Part shown: positions 44,900 through 54,419 of the stretch, one piece after another
Numbering within the stretch: position 1 is the stretch's first letter
Layout of the letters: each line of letters begins with the position of its first letter
Source: Lunularia cruciata
Taxonomy: Eukaryota > Streptophyta > Marchantiopsida > Lunulariales > Lunulariaceae
Assembly (NCBI GenBank): GCA_948567375.1
Contig: OX419762.1
Location: forward strand, 21,382,727-21,446,726
DNA: 64,000 bases
Direction of reading: 5' to 3'
Notes under the pieces: generated by a model
Databases searched by the model: none
What the model was told of the DNA's origin: nothing
What the model saw: only the letters and a program-made list of their open reading frames with translations
Program-made: the position numbers and the translations under genes

Positions 44900-47737
44900 T
44901 TCAGTATGAAGGATTTGGGTGCTCTAAAGGGACCTGGTATACAGATTGAGCTGACTAGCAATACACTAGTTTTCCAACGTCCTTATTGATATAGTGATAT
45001 GGAGAGGACATTCATTGAGAGCCGGAGTAGTGACCTTTTTGAGGCTAGTTTGGTGGAGATTTCACATGGAGAGTATGCATCAATGACAATGATGCCAGCC
45101 AAGAAGGATATGCATGGAAACTACACAGATAGGCTTATGTGTGGAGATTACCGTCTTATCAACCGATAGACCACGGCTGATTGGTATGCCATGCCTACAC
45201 GGGAGGAGATTTTTGATGCAATTGGGCATGCAAAGGTCTTCAGTACTTTGGATCTTCAAGTGGGATATCATCAATTGCTGATCAAGGAGGAGGATAAGTC
45301 CAAGACAACATTTTGGGCTATTGATGCTCATGGCAAGGATGTGTTATATTAGTGGAGGTTCTTACAGTTTGGATTAAAGAACGCTCTTGCTGAGTTCTAG
45401 AGGTCATGGATAGGATCCTAGCTGGATTGGATTTTGCTTGGTGCTATATTGATGACATTTTGGTCTATAGCACTACTATGGAGGAGCATGAGAGACAGTT
45501 GTTGGAGGTGTTTGAGAGGTTGAGATCTCATGGATTCAAATTACATCTTGGGGAAGTGTAGGTTCTTCCATGAGTAGGTTGAGTATTTGGGTCATAGTAT
45601 CTAACTTGGAGGACTTGGTGTTCAACAAACCAAGGTGGAGGCTATTGCACATATTCCTTGGCCTATAGATGTGAGCAAAGTGTGAGCATTCCTTGGGTCG
45701 GCAAACTTCTATTACCGCTATGTTAGAGGATTTAGTGCCATTGCCAAGGCCTTGACAAAGCTGACCAAGCTTACATAGGAGTGGTGTTGGGGAGATGAGC
45801 ATGAGAGAGCTTTTGTAGAGCTCAAGGAGAGTTTGACATCTGCTCCTATTTTGAGGAGAGCAATCAGAGGACGACCATTTTAGGTTCATACTGATTGGAG
45901 TATGTTGGGGCTTGGAGTGGTGCTCACCCATCATGATGATGAGGGGAAGGAGTTTGTGGTGGCCTATGCTAGTCGCTCCAACAATTCAGCAGAGGTGAAG
46001 TATAGTTCATATGAGGGAGAGTGCTTGGCAGCAGTTTGGGCAGTAGCACATTTTTATGTTACCTATTTGGTAACCCCTTCACTCTCATCACTGATCATCA
46101 GCCACTGAAGTGGTTGATGGAGTCCGACAAGCTTTCAGGGAAGCTTGCACAATGGGTTTGATTTTACAAGAGTATGATTTTACAATTGTTCATAAACCTG
46201 GAGTGGTGAACCGTGATGCAGATGGGTTGAGTAGAAACCCATGTCCCAGCCAGCAGGATCAGATCGGAGCACATTGGCATGGTGAGACAGATGAGGAGAT
46301 GGTGTCAAGTTGGCATGCATTGGCCTTTTGTGTATATATTCAGAGGCTTTGGTGGCATCTCTCTCAACGCATACGAGAGGAGTTATTGAGTTCATAGATC
46401 TAGAGAGTGAAGATATTGGTATAGTTCAACAAGACATTCATGATGATGTCTTAGTGATGGACTATCTTCACATTGGTGTTGTGGGTAGCACAATTGGTGC
46501 CAAGGAGAGAGATTGTGTTATTCAGCAAGCCAGATGGTTCAAATTGGAGGGCAGACACCTTTTGCGTGTATGAGAAGATGGTAGAGTGCAAGTAGTACCA
46601 CTTCAATCTCAGAGACCACAATTGGTCTATCATGCTCATGAGGAGCTAGGACATTTTGGAGTAAAGCATACATATAGCTTACTCTAGAGTCATTATTGGT
46701 GGTGCGGTATGTAGATTGAGGTACATTAGTTTGTTGCCAAATGTGTGGTTTGCGACCGAGTTAGAGCATCATTCAATGCTCTTACGCCATAGTTACACCC
46801 ATTACCTATCATGGGATTGGGTTACCATTGGAGTTTGGACTTCACTGGACCTTTACCGCTGACTGTGAGACATCATCAGTATGTTTTGGTGATGGTGGAG
46901 CACTTCTCCAAGTGGATTGAGTTGGTGGCACTTCTTGACAAGTCTAGTGAAGGGACAACTTACTCATTCCTAGATCGAGTTCTTAGTCATTTTGGTGCAC
47001 CAGTTGAGGTTTTGACTGATCAAGGTAGGGAGTTCTTGGGGTCTTGTGTGAAAAGGCTTCAGGTCTTGTGTGACAAGGCTTTGATTGATCATCTCACTAC
47101 ATCTTGAGATCACCTTGAGGTAGATGGCTTAGCAGAGAGAGTGGTTCAGACAGTGAAGAGAGGATTGCAAAAGTATGGTTTGCAGAGAGGCCACTTGGGA
47201 GATTGGGATCTCCACTTACCTTGGTTGTCCATGGGCTATCGGTTCAGCCGGCAAGCCTCCTTAGCATCCTTCTCTCCGTACTTTCTACTCTATGGACAAG
47301 ATCCAGATTAACTTGCAGCCATTTGTCAAGATGCTACTGTAGTTTTGGACTTGGATGACTTGGATGTATGGATGAGTGCATGTTCTCAACGGGTAGAGAT
47401 TTTTAAAAGAGTGATGCCGATGGCTTTTGAGAACTTGGCAATTGCTCAGCATAGAGATACTTTACGCTATGCTACCATTTGAGGAGGAGGTTATAGACCC
47501 TTGATCTATCAATTTCATCTAGGAGACTATGTATATCTACAGTAGACAGCACCAACAACACTTGATGTTTTTACAAGCCGTACTATCTTGAGAGTGCGTG
47601 AGGTTTTGCCATCTGGTGGCCTTGTGTTAGAAGGATGTGATGGTGTTGTTTGGAAGGATCATGTGCGCAATTGTGAGCCATGCCACCTCCCAAACATTGA
47701 TGGTACTATGGACCCAAGCTTGGCACTGTACGTGCAG
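44900..47737 (+). pseudogene. gypsy-M RT, RNase H and integrase
   Basis: Polymerase region of gypsy-M. RT around 45130-45600: LMCGDYRLINR, AMPTREEIFDAIG, FSTLDLQVGYHQL, and the catalytic YIDDILVYS with YIDD at 45445-45456, then VEYLGHS. RNase H around 45880-46240: [38 protein letters not shown], and the terminal VVNRDADGLSRNP. Integrase 46640-47710: HFGVKHTY and CVVCDRVR of the zinc-binding part, LDFTGPLPL and LTDQGREF with two core Asp residues (46838, 47018), GLAERVVQTVKR with the Glu. The C-terminal part ends WKDHVRNCEPCHLP. Several frameshifts and stops. Integrase follows RNase H, as in Ty3/gypsy. Confidence 0.85.
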
Positions 47738-47745
47738 GCTTGAGG

Positions 47746-47882
47746 TGTATGTTATGTGGCTCTTCTGGTGGAGCTACTACTATGTTAGTGTGTGATAGTT
47801 GTTTGAGAGGATGGCATATGGCATGTATGACTCCTCCCCTCACGATGGTTCCTTAGGGACAGTGGTTATGTCCTAGATGTAC
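47746..47882 (+). pseudogene. PHD finger at the C-terminus of gypsy-M pol
   Basis: A Cys4-His-Cys3 PHD zinc finger, a histone-tail reader fold. Ligands in order: CMLC, 11 residues, CDSC, 4 residues, H of GWHMAC, then 14 residues to the final CPRC. The conserved Trp two residues before the last pair (GQWLCPRC) and the PPL stretch are present. One TAG interrupts the frame, and the ACT TGA after the last Cys ends it. It starts about 10 codons after the integrase C-terminal extension, one base out of frame, so the two were probably fused. It occupies the position that the chromodomain has in chromoviruses, suggesting a targeting role (inference). Confidence 0.85.
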
Positions 47883-48055
47883 TTGACCTATAGCTAGTTC
47901 ATTCTTTATATGGTATAGATTGCAGACAGGCGACTAATGATGGGGCTCCATAGCACCTGGCCTCCTAATCTTTGCCCATTATAGGGTATACCATATACTT
48001 AGAGTAGATGGCTATCTAGAGTTAGAGGGACCTAACCTCTAGCTAGGAGGGCAAT
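47883..48055 (+). other. gypsy-M 3' untranslated stretch and candidate polypurine tract
   Basis: Non-coding 173 bases. aggagggcaat at 48045-48055 is purine-rich and precedes TGTGGCAC, so it is the best polypurine-tract candidate, but see the repeated segments that follow. Confidence 0.45.
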
Positions 48056-48146
48056 TGTGGCACTTTAGAGTCTATGTATGACTTATGTGTGAGTGGTGCT
48101 TCTATAGCGATGTATGTTGGGTAGCGATATATATACGCACGCCAGT
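48056..48146 (+). repeat. gypsy-M terminal segment A, first copy
   Basis: Starts TGTGGCACTTTAGAGTCTATG and ends ATACGCACGCCAGT. It recurs with an extra internal stretch at 48596-48699 and, reversed, at 49220-49323. Confidence 0.75.
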
Positions 48147-48595
48147 TGTCACGCCATTTGTAGTGTTGCATCTAGATTGCTTTGACACTAGAGTTCCAGT
48201 GATAGTAGTTAGAGTAATTTCAGCAGTTTCTCAAAGACTACTTTTTGACGGTCAGATTTTGTGTTTGGGGTACTGACTTCATGGTGGGGCCCACCATCAC
48301 TTTGCATCGTTTGCACCGTTGAGTGTGCCATCAGCAAGACCATTAGGGTTTCAGACCTAGCTCGAGTCCAAGGGTATACTTTTGAAGTGCAGCTCTAGAG
48401 AGCTCACTTTTGATGTTGAGCCTTTGAGTTCTTGGCTATGGTGGACATAGGCCGGCAAGTATCACCTAGATTCTCTTAGCTAGAGTGGGTGTGGCTTGAC
48501 TGTAATAAGTGTCCAATTGTTGGCAATTTATAGAGTGATAGATCAAGTACTGATCTGAGTTGAGTGGATTCAAGAGTTATAAACAATCTGATTAT
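48147..48595 (+). repeat. 3' LTR core of gypsy-M
   Basis: Starts TGTCACGCC and matches 21314-21765 along its length (449 versus 452 bp). It is bracketed by segment A on both sides. Confidence 0.75.
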
Positions 48596-48699
48596 TGTGG
48601 CACTTTAGAGTCTATGTATGACTTATGTGTGAGTTGTGCTACTATAGTGTATGATGTTGACAATGATGTATGTTGGGTAGCAATGTATATACGCACGAT
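48596..48699 (+). repeat. gypsy-M terminal segment A, second copy
   Basis: Same start TGTGGCACTTTAGAG and same end TATACGCACGA as 48056-48146. The gypsy-M element ends here against the target duplication agttt (48700-48704). Confidence 0.75.
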
Positions 48700-48704
48700 A
48701 GTTT

Positions 48705-49085
48705 AGCAACAAAGTTAAATAGGGCTAACAAAGTAGAAATAGGCCAAATTAGCCTAAAAATTCCAAAAGTATCTAGGAAGCTTCCCGTCTAGCTTAGCTT
48801 GCACCCCAATTAGGAAGCTTCTAGAGGCTTCTAACTAACTTAGCTTGCATGCTAAGTAGGCAACTTCTAGAAGGAAACTTCTTGAGAAGCTTCCCGATTA
48901 ACTTGGATTTCACTTTGAGAAAGTAGCTCAAGAAAGCTTCTTGAGAAGCTTCTCAAGAGCCTCGTATGCTCTCTATAAATGCCAAAGTTGAAGCTCATGC
49001 TAGGCATTTGGAGTTTTTTTCATTCAAGTGTCCCAATGTCATTATCCATTCTCCTATTTCTCTCCTCGGTCTTGTGTCTTTTACA
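48705..49085 (+). repeat. Remainder of gypsy-C 3' LTR
   Basis: Resumes the LTR that began at 21296 and ends TCTTTTACA. It contains GAAGCTTC-type heat-shock-element blocks and a TATA-like ctataaat near 48972. Confidence 0.85.
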
Positions 49086-49219
49086 CAAGGTAACCATTGG
49101 ACTCAAGTGACAATTGGAGTGGGGTCCAAGGGACATGAGACTATAGGGATAAGTTTTATGCATTTTGGGAGTGCAAAGGGCTCAAAGGTGCATAAGTATG
49201 CACAAAGAAGGAGAATGTT

Positions 49220-49323
49220 GTTGTGTGTATATACATTGCTACACAACATACATCACTATCAACATCATACACTATAGAAGCACAACTCACACATAAGTCA
49301 TACATAGACTCTAAAGTGCCACA
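49220..49323 (-). repeat. gypsy-M terminal segment A, minus copy
   Basis: The minus strand starts TGTGGCACTTTAGAGTCTATG directly after the LTR core, as at 48596. Here it continues into unrelated sequence after tatatacacacaac. Confidence 0.7.
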
Positions 49324-49775
49324 ATCAATCAAATTGTTTACCACTCTCAACTCAACTCAACTCAGATCAGTACTTGATCTGTCACTCTATAAACTACCAA
49401 CAACTAGGCATTGATTACAGTCAAGCCACACCCACTCCAGCTTAAAGAATCCAGGTGACACTCACCGGCCTCTGTCCACCATAGCCAAGAACTCAAAGGC
49501 TCAACATCAGAGAAGTGAGCTCTCTGGAGCTGCACTTCAAAAGTATACCCCCTGGACTTGAGCTAGGTCTAAACCCTAATGGTCCCGCTGACGGCACACT
49601 CAATGTTACAAATGGTGCAATATGACGGTGGGCCCCACTATGAAGTAAGTACCCCAAACATGAAATCTAACCGTCGAGAAGTAGTCTTTGAGAAACAGCT
49701 GAAATAACTCTAACTACTATCACTGCAACTCTAGTGTCCTAGCAATCTAGATGCGACACTACAAATGGCGTGACA
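49324..49775 (-). repeat. gypsy-M LTR core, minus copy
   Basis: Starts TGTCACGCC at 49775 on the minus strand and matches 48147-48595. The start abuts methyltransferase coding sequence with no polypurine tract. Confidence 0.75.
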
Positions 49776-50015
49776 CTTTTGATAACCTTTGACTGCTGGC
49801 ATTGGTAATAATTCCAGATACCGATAGGCCAAGTGTGCCACATGATGTAGAGAGACTCGCCTAGAAATCTCATCTCTCTCCACATACCTTTGTACTCGTA
49901 TACCTACCTCTGATACCGCAACTAGTCCGGTGCTAATCCCACCAAACAACTCCAATACACATATCCCTTCTACTAGATATTGCCAAGCAATGAGTGTGGT
50001 ATCCAGAGGTGTCAA
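49776..50015 (-). pseudogene. C5 methyltransferase fragment, second copy (motifs I-II)
   Basis: An open minus-strand stretch reads ICVLELFGGISTGLVAV, GIRVQRYVERDEISRRV, then LHHVAHLAYRYLELLPM and KGYQK, where the LTR core cuts it off. It has no stop in this part, whereas the 43441 copy has four, so it gives the better view of the AdoMet-binding motif and of motif II. The catalytic Cys and the rest are missing. Confidence 0.82.
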
Positions 50016-50577
50016 AGTAAGTGACTTTGGAGGCTCATCCTTACACTCATCTCTTGATGGTACGAAGGCTCCACTCCAAGCTTATTGCACCAACTAATCT
50101 GCATGCTACTACAATGCCTCTTTGGAACTCCACAATGGAACAGCCAAGGTGGATAGAACAATCCCACTTGTACTCCAAATCCGAGTGATCTCCTCTGGTA
50201 CTAGAGTATCCTCTGCATGAGTGTTTCACTCCAACAAATCACAAGGCCAAGTAACTGCATCATTGAAAGCTAAAATTGATGTTGCCATGGTCCCAAATTG
50301 TAGTGAGCCAAGACTACCACTACTAAAGCATACTAGTAGGCAACATACTTGTCTCTCACCAGACTGCCAACCTGGTCTATAGGAGGTTGTCTCCTCCCAA
50401 TAGTCAATACTAAAACCCATGGTGTATAACACCGCTCTTCCAACTAGCACATCATATGACTCAACTATTGTCACAATAGCTTGAGCTCTCACCACTGAGC
50501 TATCAGCCAGATGACTAGGCTGAACCTGGACAACAAGCTCTCCACGTGTGATGTACTATGTTGAACCACCACCTAGA
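50016..50577 (-). pseudogene. gypsy-M protease tail and linker, second copy
   Basis: The minus-strand phrases VRAQAIVTIVESYDVL, YWEETTSYRPGWQSG and TSILAFNDAVTWPCDLLE match 39170-39320 and 43150-43230 of the plus-strand copy. This copy lacks the solo LTR, so it shows the uninterrupted join between protease tail and linker. Confidence 0.72.
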
Positions 50578-50647
50578 TGTAACAATATGGAGTTTAGCGA
50601 TGAAGTTAGTCAGGCTTACAAAGTAGCATATAAGACAAATTAGCCTA

Positions 50648-50660
50648 GAATATTCCGGAA
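50648..50660 (+). promoter_or_regulatory. Three-unit heat shock element in gypsy-C 5' LTR
   Basis: GAAtaTTCcgGAA is a perfect alternating GAAnnTTCnnGAA array, the binding site of heat-shock factor trimers. Further GAAGCTTC and TTCTAGAA dyads lie at about 50668-50860, all upstream of the TATA box. Confidence 0.65.
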
Positions 50661-50877
50661 GTATCTAGGAAGCTTCTTGGGAAGCTTCCCAGCTAGCTTA
50701 GCTTGAACCTCAAGTAAGTAGCTTCTAGAAGCTTTCTACTAGCTTAGCTTGCACACCAAGTAGGCGGCTTCTAGAAGGAAGCTTCTTGAGAAGCTTCCTA
50801 GTTAACTTGGCTTGCACTCTAAGAAAACGACTTGAGGAAGCTTCTTGAGAAGCTTCTCAAGGGCCTTGTATGCTACC

Positions 50878-50885
50878 TATAAATA
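50878..50885 (+). promoter_or_regulatory. TATA box in gypsy-C 5' LTR
   Basis: TATAAATA, conserved in all gypsy-C LTRs here (56040-56047; reversed near 16908), about 300 bases into the LTR. Transcription would start about 30 bases further. Confidence 0.7.
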
Positions 50886-50991
50886 CCAAAGCCAAAGCTC
50901 ATGTTAGGCATTTGGACTTTTCCCACATTCAAGTGTCCCAATGTGAGTTCCAATTCTCCTATTTCTCTCCTTGATCTTGGGTCTTTTACAT

Positions 50992-51003
50992 TGGTATCAC
51001 AGT
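50992..51003 (+). other. tRNA-iMet primer-binding site of gypsy-C
   Basis: tggtatcacagt directly after the LTR matches 10 of 12 bases of the initiator-Met site. The minus-strand copy has 11 of 12. Confidence 0.8.
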
Positions 51004-51011
51004 AGGATTGG

Positions 51012-52160
51012 GATGGATGGAATTTATGGACCACCAAATCCACTTCTGCTAAACCATTGGGATTTTCATATCTAGTTATTAACCAAGCACCGCTTCACAC
51101 AATTCATCACCTCACGCTTTGGGTAGGATTTTCTACATATGATCACCATGTTTGAGGAACCCTTGATACTTCCAATTGTCACTTATGGAGAAAGGTGGAT
51201 GTGTTGTATCTATGAGTTAATCAATTAGATAAATTGGGAGTAGTAAGATAGAGTAGTAGCTATGGTGGCAATACCAAACATTATCCTTGCGATGCAGCAA
51301 CAAATCCAGCACCTTACTCAATTGTTGGATAAACAAGACCAACAACAAGGAGAACATATAGAGAAAGTGCCAATCTGAGATGGAGAAGATTTCCAAAACC
51401 CAAGATTTTTGAAGGCAACAATCTTTCGGGCATAGTGGAGAATTTTGTGTTTGATTGTGAACGTTACTTTGAAGCCACCAATCTTCAAGATGAACAAAAA
51501 TAGATTCTCTTGGCTTCTAGCCAATTAGATGGTGTGGCAAAACTTTGGTGGCGATTCCGAGTGGAGCAAGCTGAACAACAGATTGTTGCACCAATCTTGA
51601 CATGGACAAAATTCAAGGATGCAATACTTGGTTGATTCCAAACTATAAATGTCATTCGAGCCGCACTAGATAAATTGGCAGAGTTGAAGCAGATTGGCTC
51701 CATAAGAGGCTACATCACACAATTTTAGAACATCATCATGCAACTTCTAGATATACAAGAAGGAGAAGTTCTGGATTGATTTGTACGGGGATTGAAGTCA
51801 CAAACTAAATTGGAGATGACCATGCAAGAACCACAAAATGTAGAAGAAGCCATGCAATTGGCTGAGCGTTTTGATTCCTTGGTTGCAACAATTTGGTCTT
51901 GACCTCAACTTACACCAAGCTTACCAGTACAATATGCACAAGTGGAAGAACCATCACCCATGGAGATTGATGCTATCCAACGGAGGCCACTTGGTGTAAC
52001 AAATAGAGAAAGATTGTGACAAAATAGAGGTTGTTTTTATTGTCACCAAGTTGGACATTGCATTGCTGAATGTCCACTTAGGAATGTGCGACCTCGACAA
52101 GTTGCCCAGATGGAGTTTGTGGAACCAAATGATCAAGGAAACAAAGAATCCCAATAGGAG
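51012..52160 (+). pseudogene. gypsy-C gag
   Basis: Gag polyprotein of the chromovirus, broken by many stops. Recognisable parts are MVAIPNIILAMQQQIQHLTQLL near 51262, the capsid tail VRGLKSQTKLEMTMQEP and AMQLAERFDSL around 51780-51890, and a CCHC knuckle CFYCHQVGHCIAEC at about 52033 (CX2CX4HX4C). Confidence 0.75.
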
Positions 52161-52183
52161 ATTTTGAGCCACCTATTGGGAGC

Positions 52184-52567
52184 TTGATTAGTTCCAATGG
52201 GATTGAAGGCTCGACCTATACAAGTTTGCTTCACTTGCAAGGTATGATATCTAATCAAGGTTGTAGGATTTTGGTTGATTATAGAAGTTCAAAGAATTGC
52301 ATGTCTATGCAAGTAGCAAAGGAATTAGGTTTTCTTATCAAGCCAGTGATTGGAAGTAGTTTGATGATGGTGGAGGGTTCTGCATTCTGCACCTCGCATC
52401 CTATTACCTTCAAGATTAGGAAGGAGTATTTGGAGTGTATGAGGTTTGTAGTGGCACCTCTACACTATGATATCATTTTGGGTCTACCTTGGCTTGAATG
52501 TCATAAGGTCCAATTCGATTGGACCCGATGCCAAATTCAAGTACACCACCAAGGTAGGAATTTCTGA
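52184..52567 (+). pseudogene. gypsy-C aspartic protease
   Basis: An open stretch of 127 codons with the retropepsin core ILVDYRSSKNCMS, where the catalytic D-S/T-G has become D-Y-R, so it would be inactive. The second conserved motif is DIILGLPWLECH. Both copies in this window lack the glycine of the active site. Confidence 0.8.
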
Positions 52568-52612
52568 TTAGGTTGTCTGGCACCTCTAAGTAAGACACCT
52601 AAGAATAGTCAA

Positions 52613-52792
52613 TCCAAAGATGGGAAGTTTTTTGAGAAAGTAGCCATAGAGCAAACCTTGAAGGGAGTGGAGTCCCAAGATGGGAAGTTTGCCAAGAAGG
52701 CAACCATGGAGCAAGCTTGGAAGAGAGATGAGTCCCTGGAAGGGAAGTTGGTTAGTAAAGCAGCCATAGAGCAAGCTTTGGAGGAAAATAAG
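52613..52792 (+). repeat. Three 60-bp repeats, protease-RT linker
   Basis: Three in-frame 60-bp units coding S(K/Q/L)(D/E)GK(F/L)...(A)(I/M)EQ..., matching 14982-15161 in the minus-strand copy. Confidence 0.85.
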
Positions 52793-52829
52793 TCTACATT
52801 TGTAGTGTAGATCAAGCCGATTGCAGAAG

Positions 52830-54200
52830 AACAATTGGAAGAGGGCCAAGAGCTCCTCATCAAGCAATAGTTGATCGTTTAGTTCAGGAGTTTGCAGACG
52901 CATTTTTGGATGATCTATCAAAGGGATTACCCTCCAATCAAGGTATGCCTCTGATTGAGTTATTGCCAGGGAGTACTCTAGTGAGTAGACCAATCTATTG
53001 GCTCTCACCAAAGGAGTTGGAGGAGTTACGAATAACACTTACAGAGTTGTTGGAGAAGGACTTCATACAACATAGTACCTCTTTGTGGGGAGCACTGGTA
53101 CTATTTGTTCCAAAGAAGGATGGAGGACTTTGTTTTTGTATTGATTACCTTGGGCTAAATAAGCAAACCGTGAAGAATGCATATCCCTTGCCTTGGATCA
53201 ATGACTTGCTTGATCAACTAAGTGGAGCACGCTACTTTTCCAAGTTGGATCTTTGCAACGGCTATTGGCAAATTCCTATTGATAGAGAGGATATGCAAAA
53301 GACTACCTTTCATACAAGGTATGGGCATTTTGAGTGGAGAGTTCTACCTTTTGGGCTCACTAATGCTCCAACAGTCTTCATGGATCAGATACATCGGGTG
53401 TTGGATGGACTATTGGATTGGTCTGTGCTACTATTCTTGGATGATATCTTAATTTATAGTAAGACAAAGGCAAAACACATGAATCATGTGTGAGAAGTCT
53501 TGAGACAACTACGACAATGGAAATTTTACTACAAGAAGTCAAAGTGTGCCTTTTGGCAAAAGGAGGTTGCCTTCTTGGGTCATGAGATCTCATTAGAAGG
53601 GATCAAGATAGAAGAAGAGAAAATCAAGGCCATTATGCTACAGATCTATGGGCATTCAATGGATTGGCCAGTTTTTACCGATAGTTCATCCATTATTATG
53701 CTCATATGGCTGCACCATTGACTGACCTCTTGGGAAAGAACTTGAGCTTCCAGTGGACCACCAAGCATGAAGAAGCATTCCAAAAGTTAAAGCATATGGT
53801 GTCTTCAAGACCCATTCTTCAACCATATGATCCTCAACTACCTTGTGTGGTTGATTTTGATGTTTCTAACTTTGCAATTGGAGCCATGTTGCAACAAGAA
53901 TTCCCAGATGGACTACATCCCATTGCCTTTGTGTCTCATCGACTCAATACGGCTGAACAAAACTACTCTACTTGGAATTGAGAACAACTTGCAATGGTAT
54001 ACGCCACCAAGGTGTGGAGGCATTACCTCTTGAGGAAACAAGTGATCATGCAAATTGATCACAAACCATTGTTGCAGACCTTACACTTTGAACACATGAA
54101 GCGTCAACACCATCAATGGGAGGAACAACTCCAACTGTATGACATCAAACTTGAGTACAAACCAAGTTGGTTCCATGTCATCTCTGATGCTTTATCATGA
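52830..54200 (+). pseudogene. gypsy-C reverse transcriptase and RNase H
   Basis: RT in a 195-codon open piece (52906-53493): GALVLFVPKKDGG, FCIDYLGLNKQTVKN, ARYFSKLDLCNGYWQI, FGLTNAPTVFMD, and the catalytic FLDDILIYS near 53434. A stop separates the thumb (KKSKCAFWQKEVAFLGHEIS). RNase H at 53706-54200: VVDFDVSNFAIGAMLQQ, FVSHRLNTAEQNYST, MQIDHKPLLQ, and VISDALS. A small deletion or shift near 53640 and scattered stops break the frame. Confidence 0.85.
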
Positions 54201-54419
54201 CGACCTGATTTGAAGTCTCTTCCTCTCATCACAATGGCAATTTCAACAATGTTAGTTGAATCCAAGGTCCAAAACGAGTTTCAGTCAGCTCTACACCAAG
54301 ATCCCTTCTTCCAAATGGTACATGGTCATCTTATGGCATGTGATAAGGAGTACAACACCTTCTCCATCAAGGAAGGCCTTTTATCCCATGAGTTCCGGAT
54401 CTATGTTCTAGCTAAAGGT

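Larger units (their letters stand above)
21314..48699 (+). mobile_element. gypsy-M: Ty3/gypsy-type element with DNA methyltransferase and PHD finger
   Basis: A large plus-strand element inserted in a gypsy-C LTR with a 5-bp duplication (agttt). Order of parts: 5' LTR 21314-21765, long leader, gag with two zinc knuckles (36714-38446), protease (38983-39332), linker and C5 DNA methyltransferase (43119-44470), reverse transcriptase, RNase H and integrase (44900-47737), PHD finger (47746-47880), 3' LTR region (48056-48699). Two later insertions split it: complete gypsy-L at 22953-36671 and a gypsy-L solo LTR at 39338-43113. Without them it is about 9.9 kb. All frames are decayed. A second copy lies on the minus strand at 49086-57092. 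Confidence 0.85.
49086..50577 (-). mobile_element. Minus-strand gypsy-M remnant, part 1
   Basis: Reading the minus strand: linker and methyltransferase N-terminus (50577 to 49776), then LTR core (49775-49324), segment A (49323-49220), and about 130 bases (49219-49086) not seen elsewhere. The jump from within the methyltransferase to the LTR start removes RT, RNase H and integrase. The remnant continues at 56152-57092 beyond an inserted gypsy-C element. Confidence 0.75.
50578..50990 (+). repeat. gypsy-C 5' LTR (413 bp)
   Basis: TGTAACAATATGGAG ... TCTTTTACA. Near-identical to 55738-56151 in layout, with heat-shock-element blocks followed by TATAAATA at 50878-50885. Confidence 0.93.
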
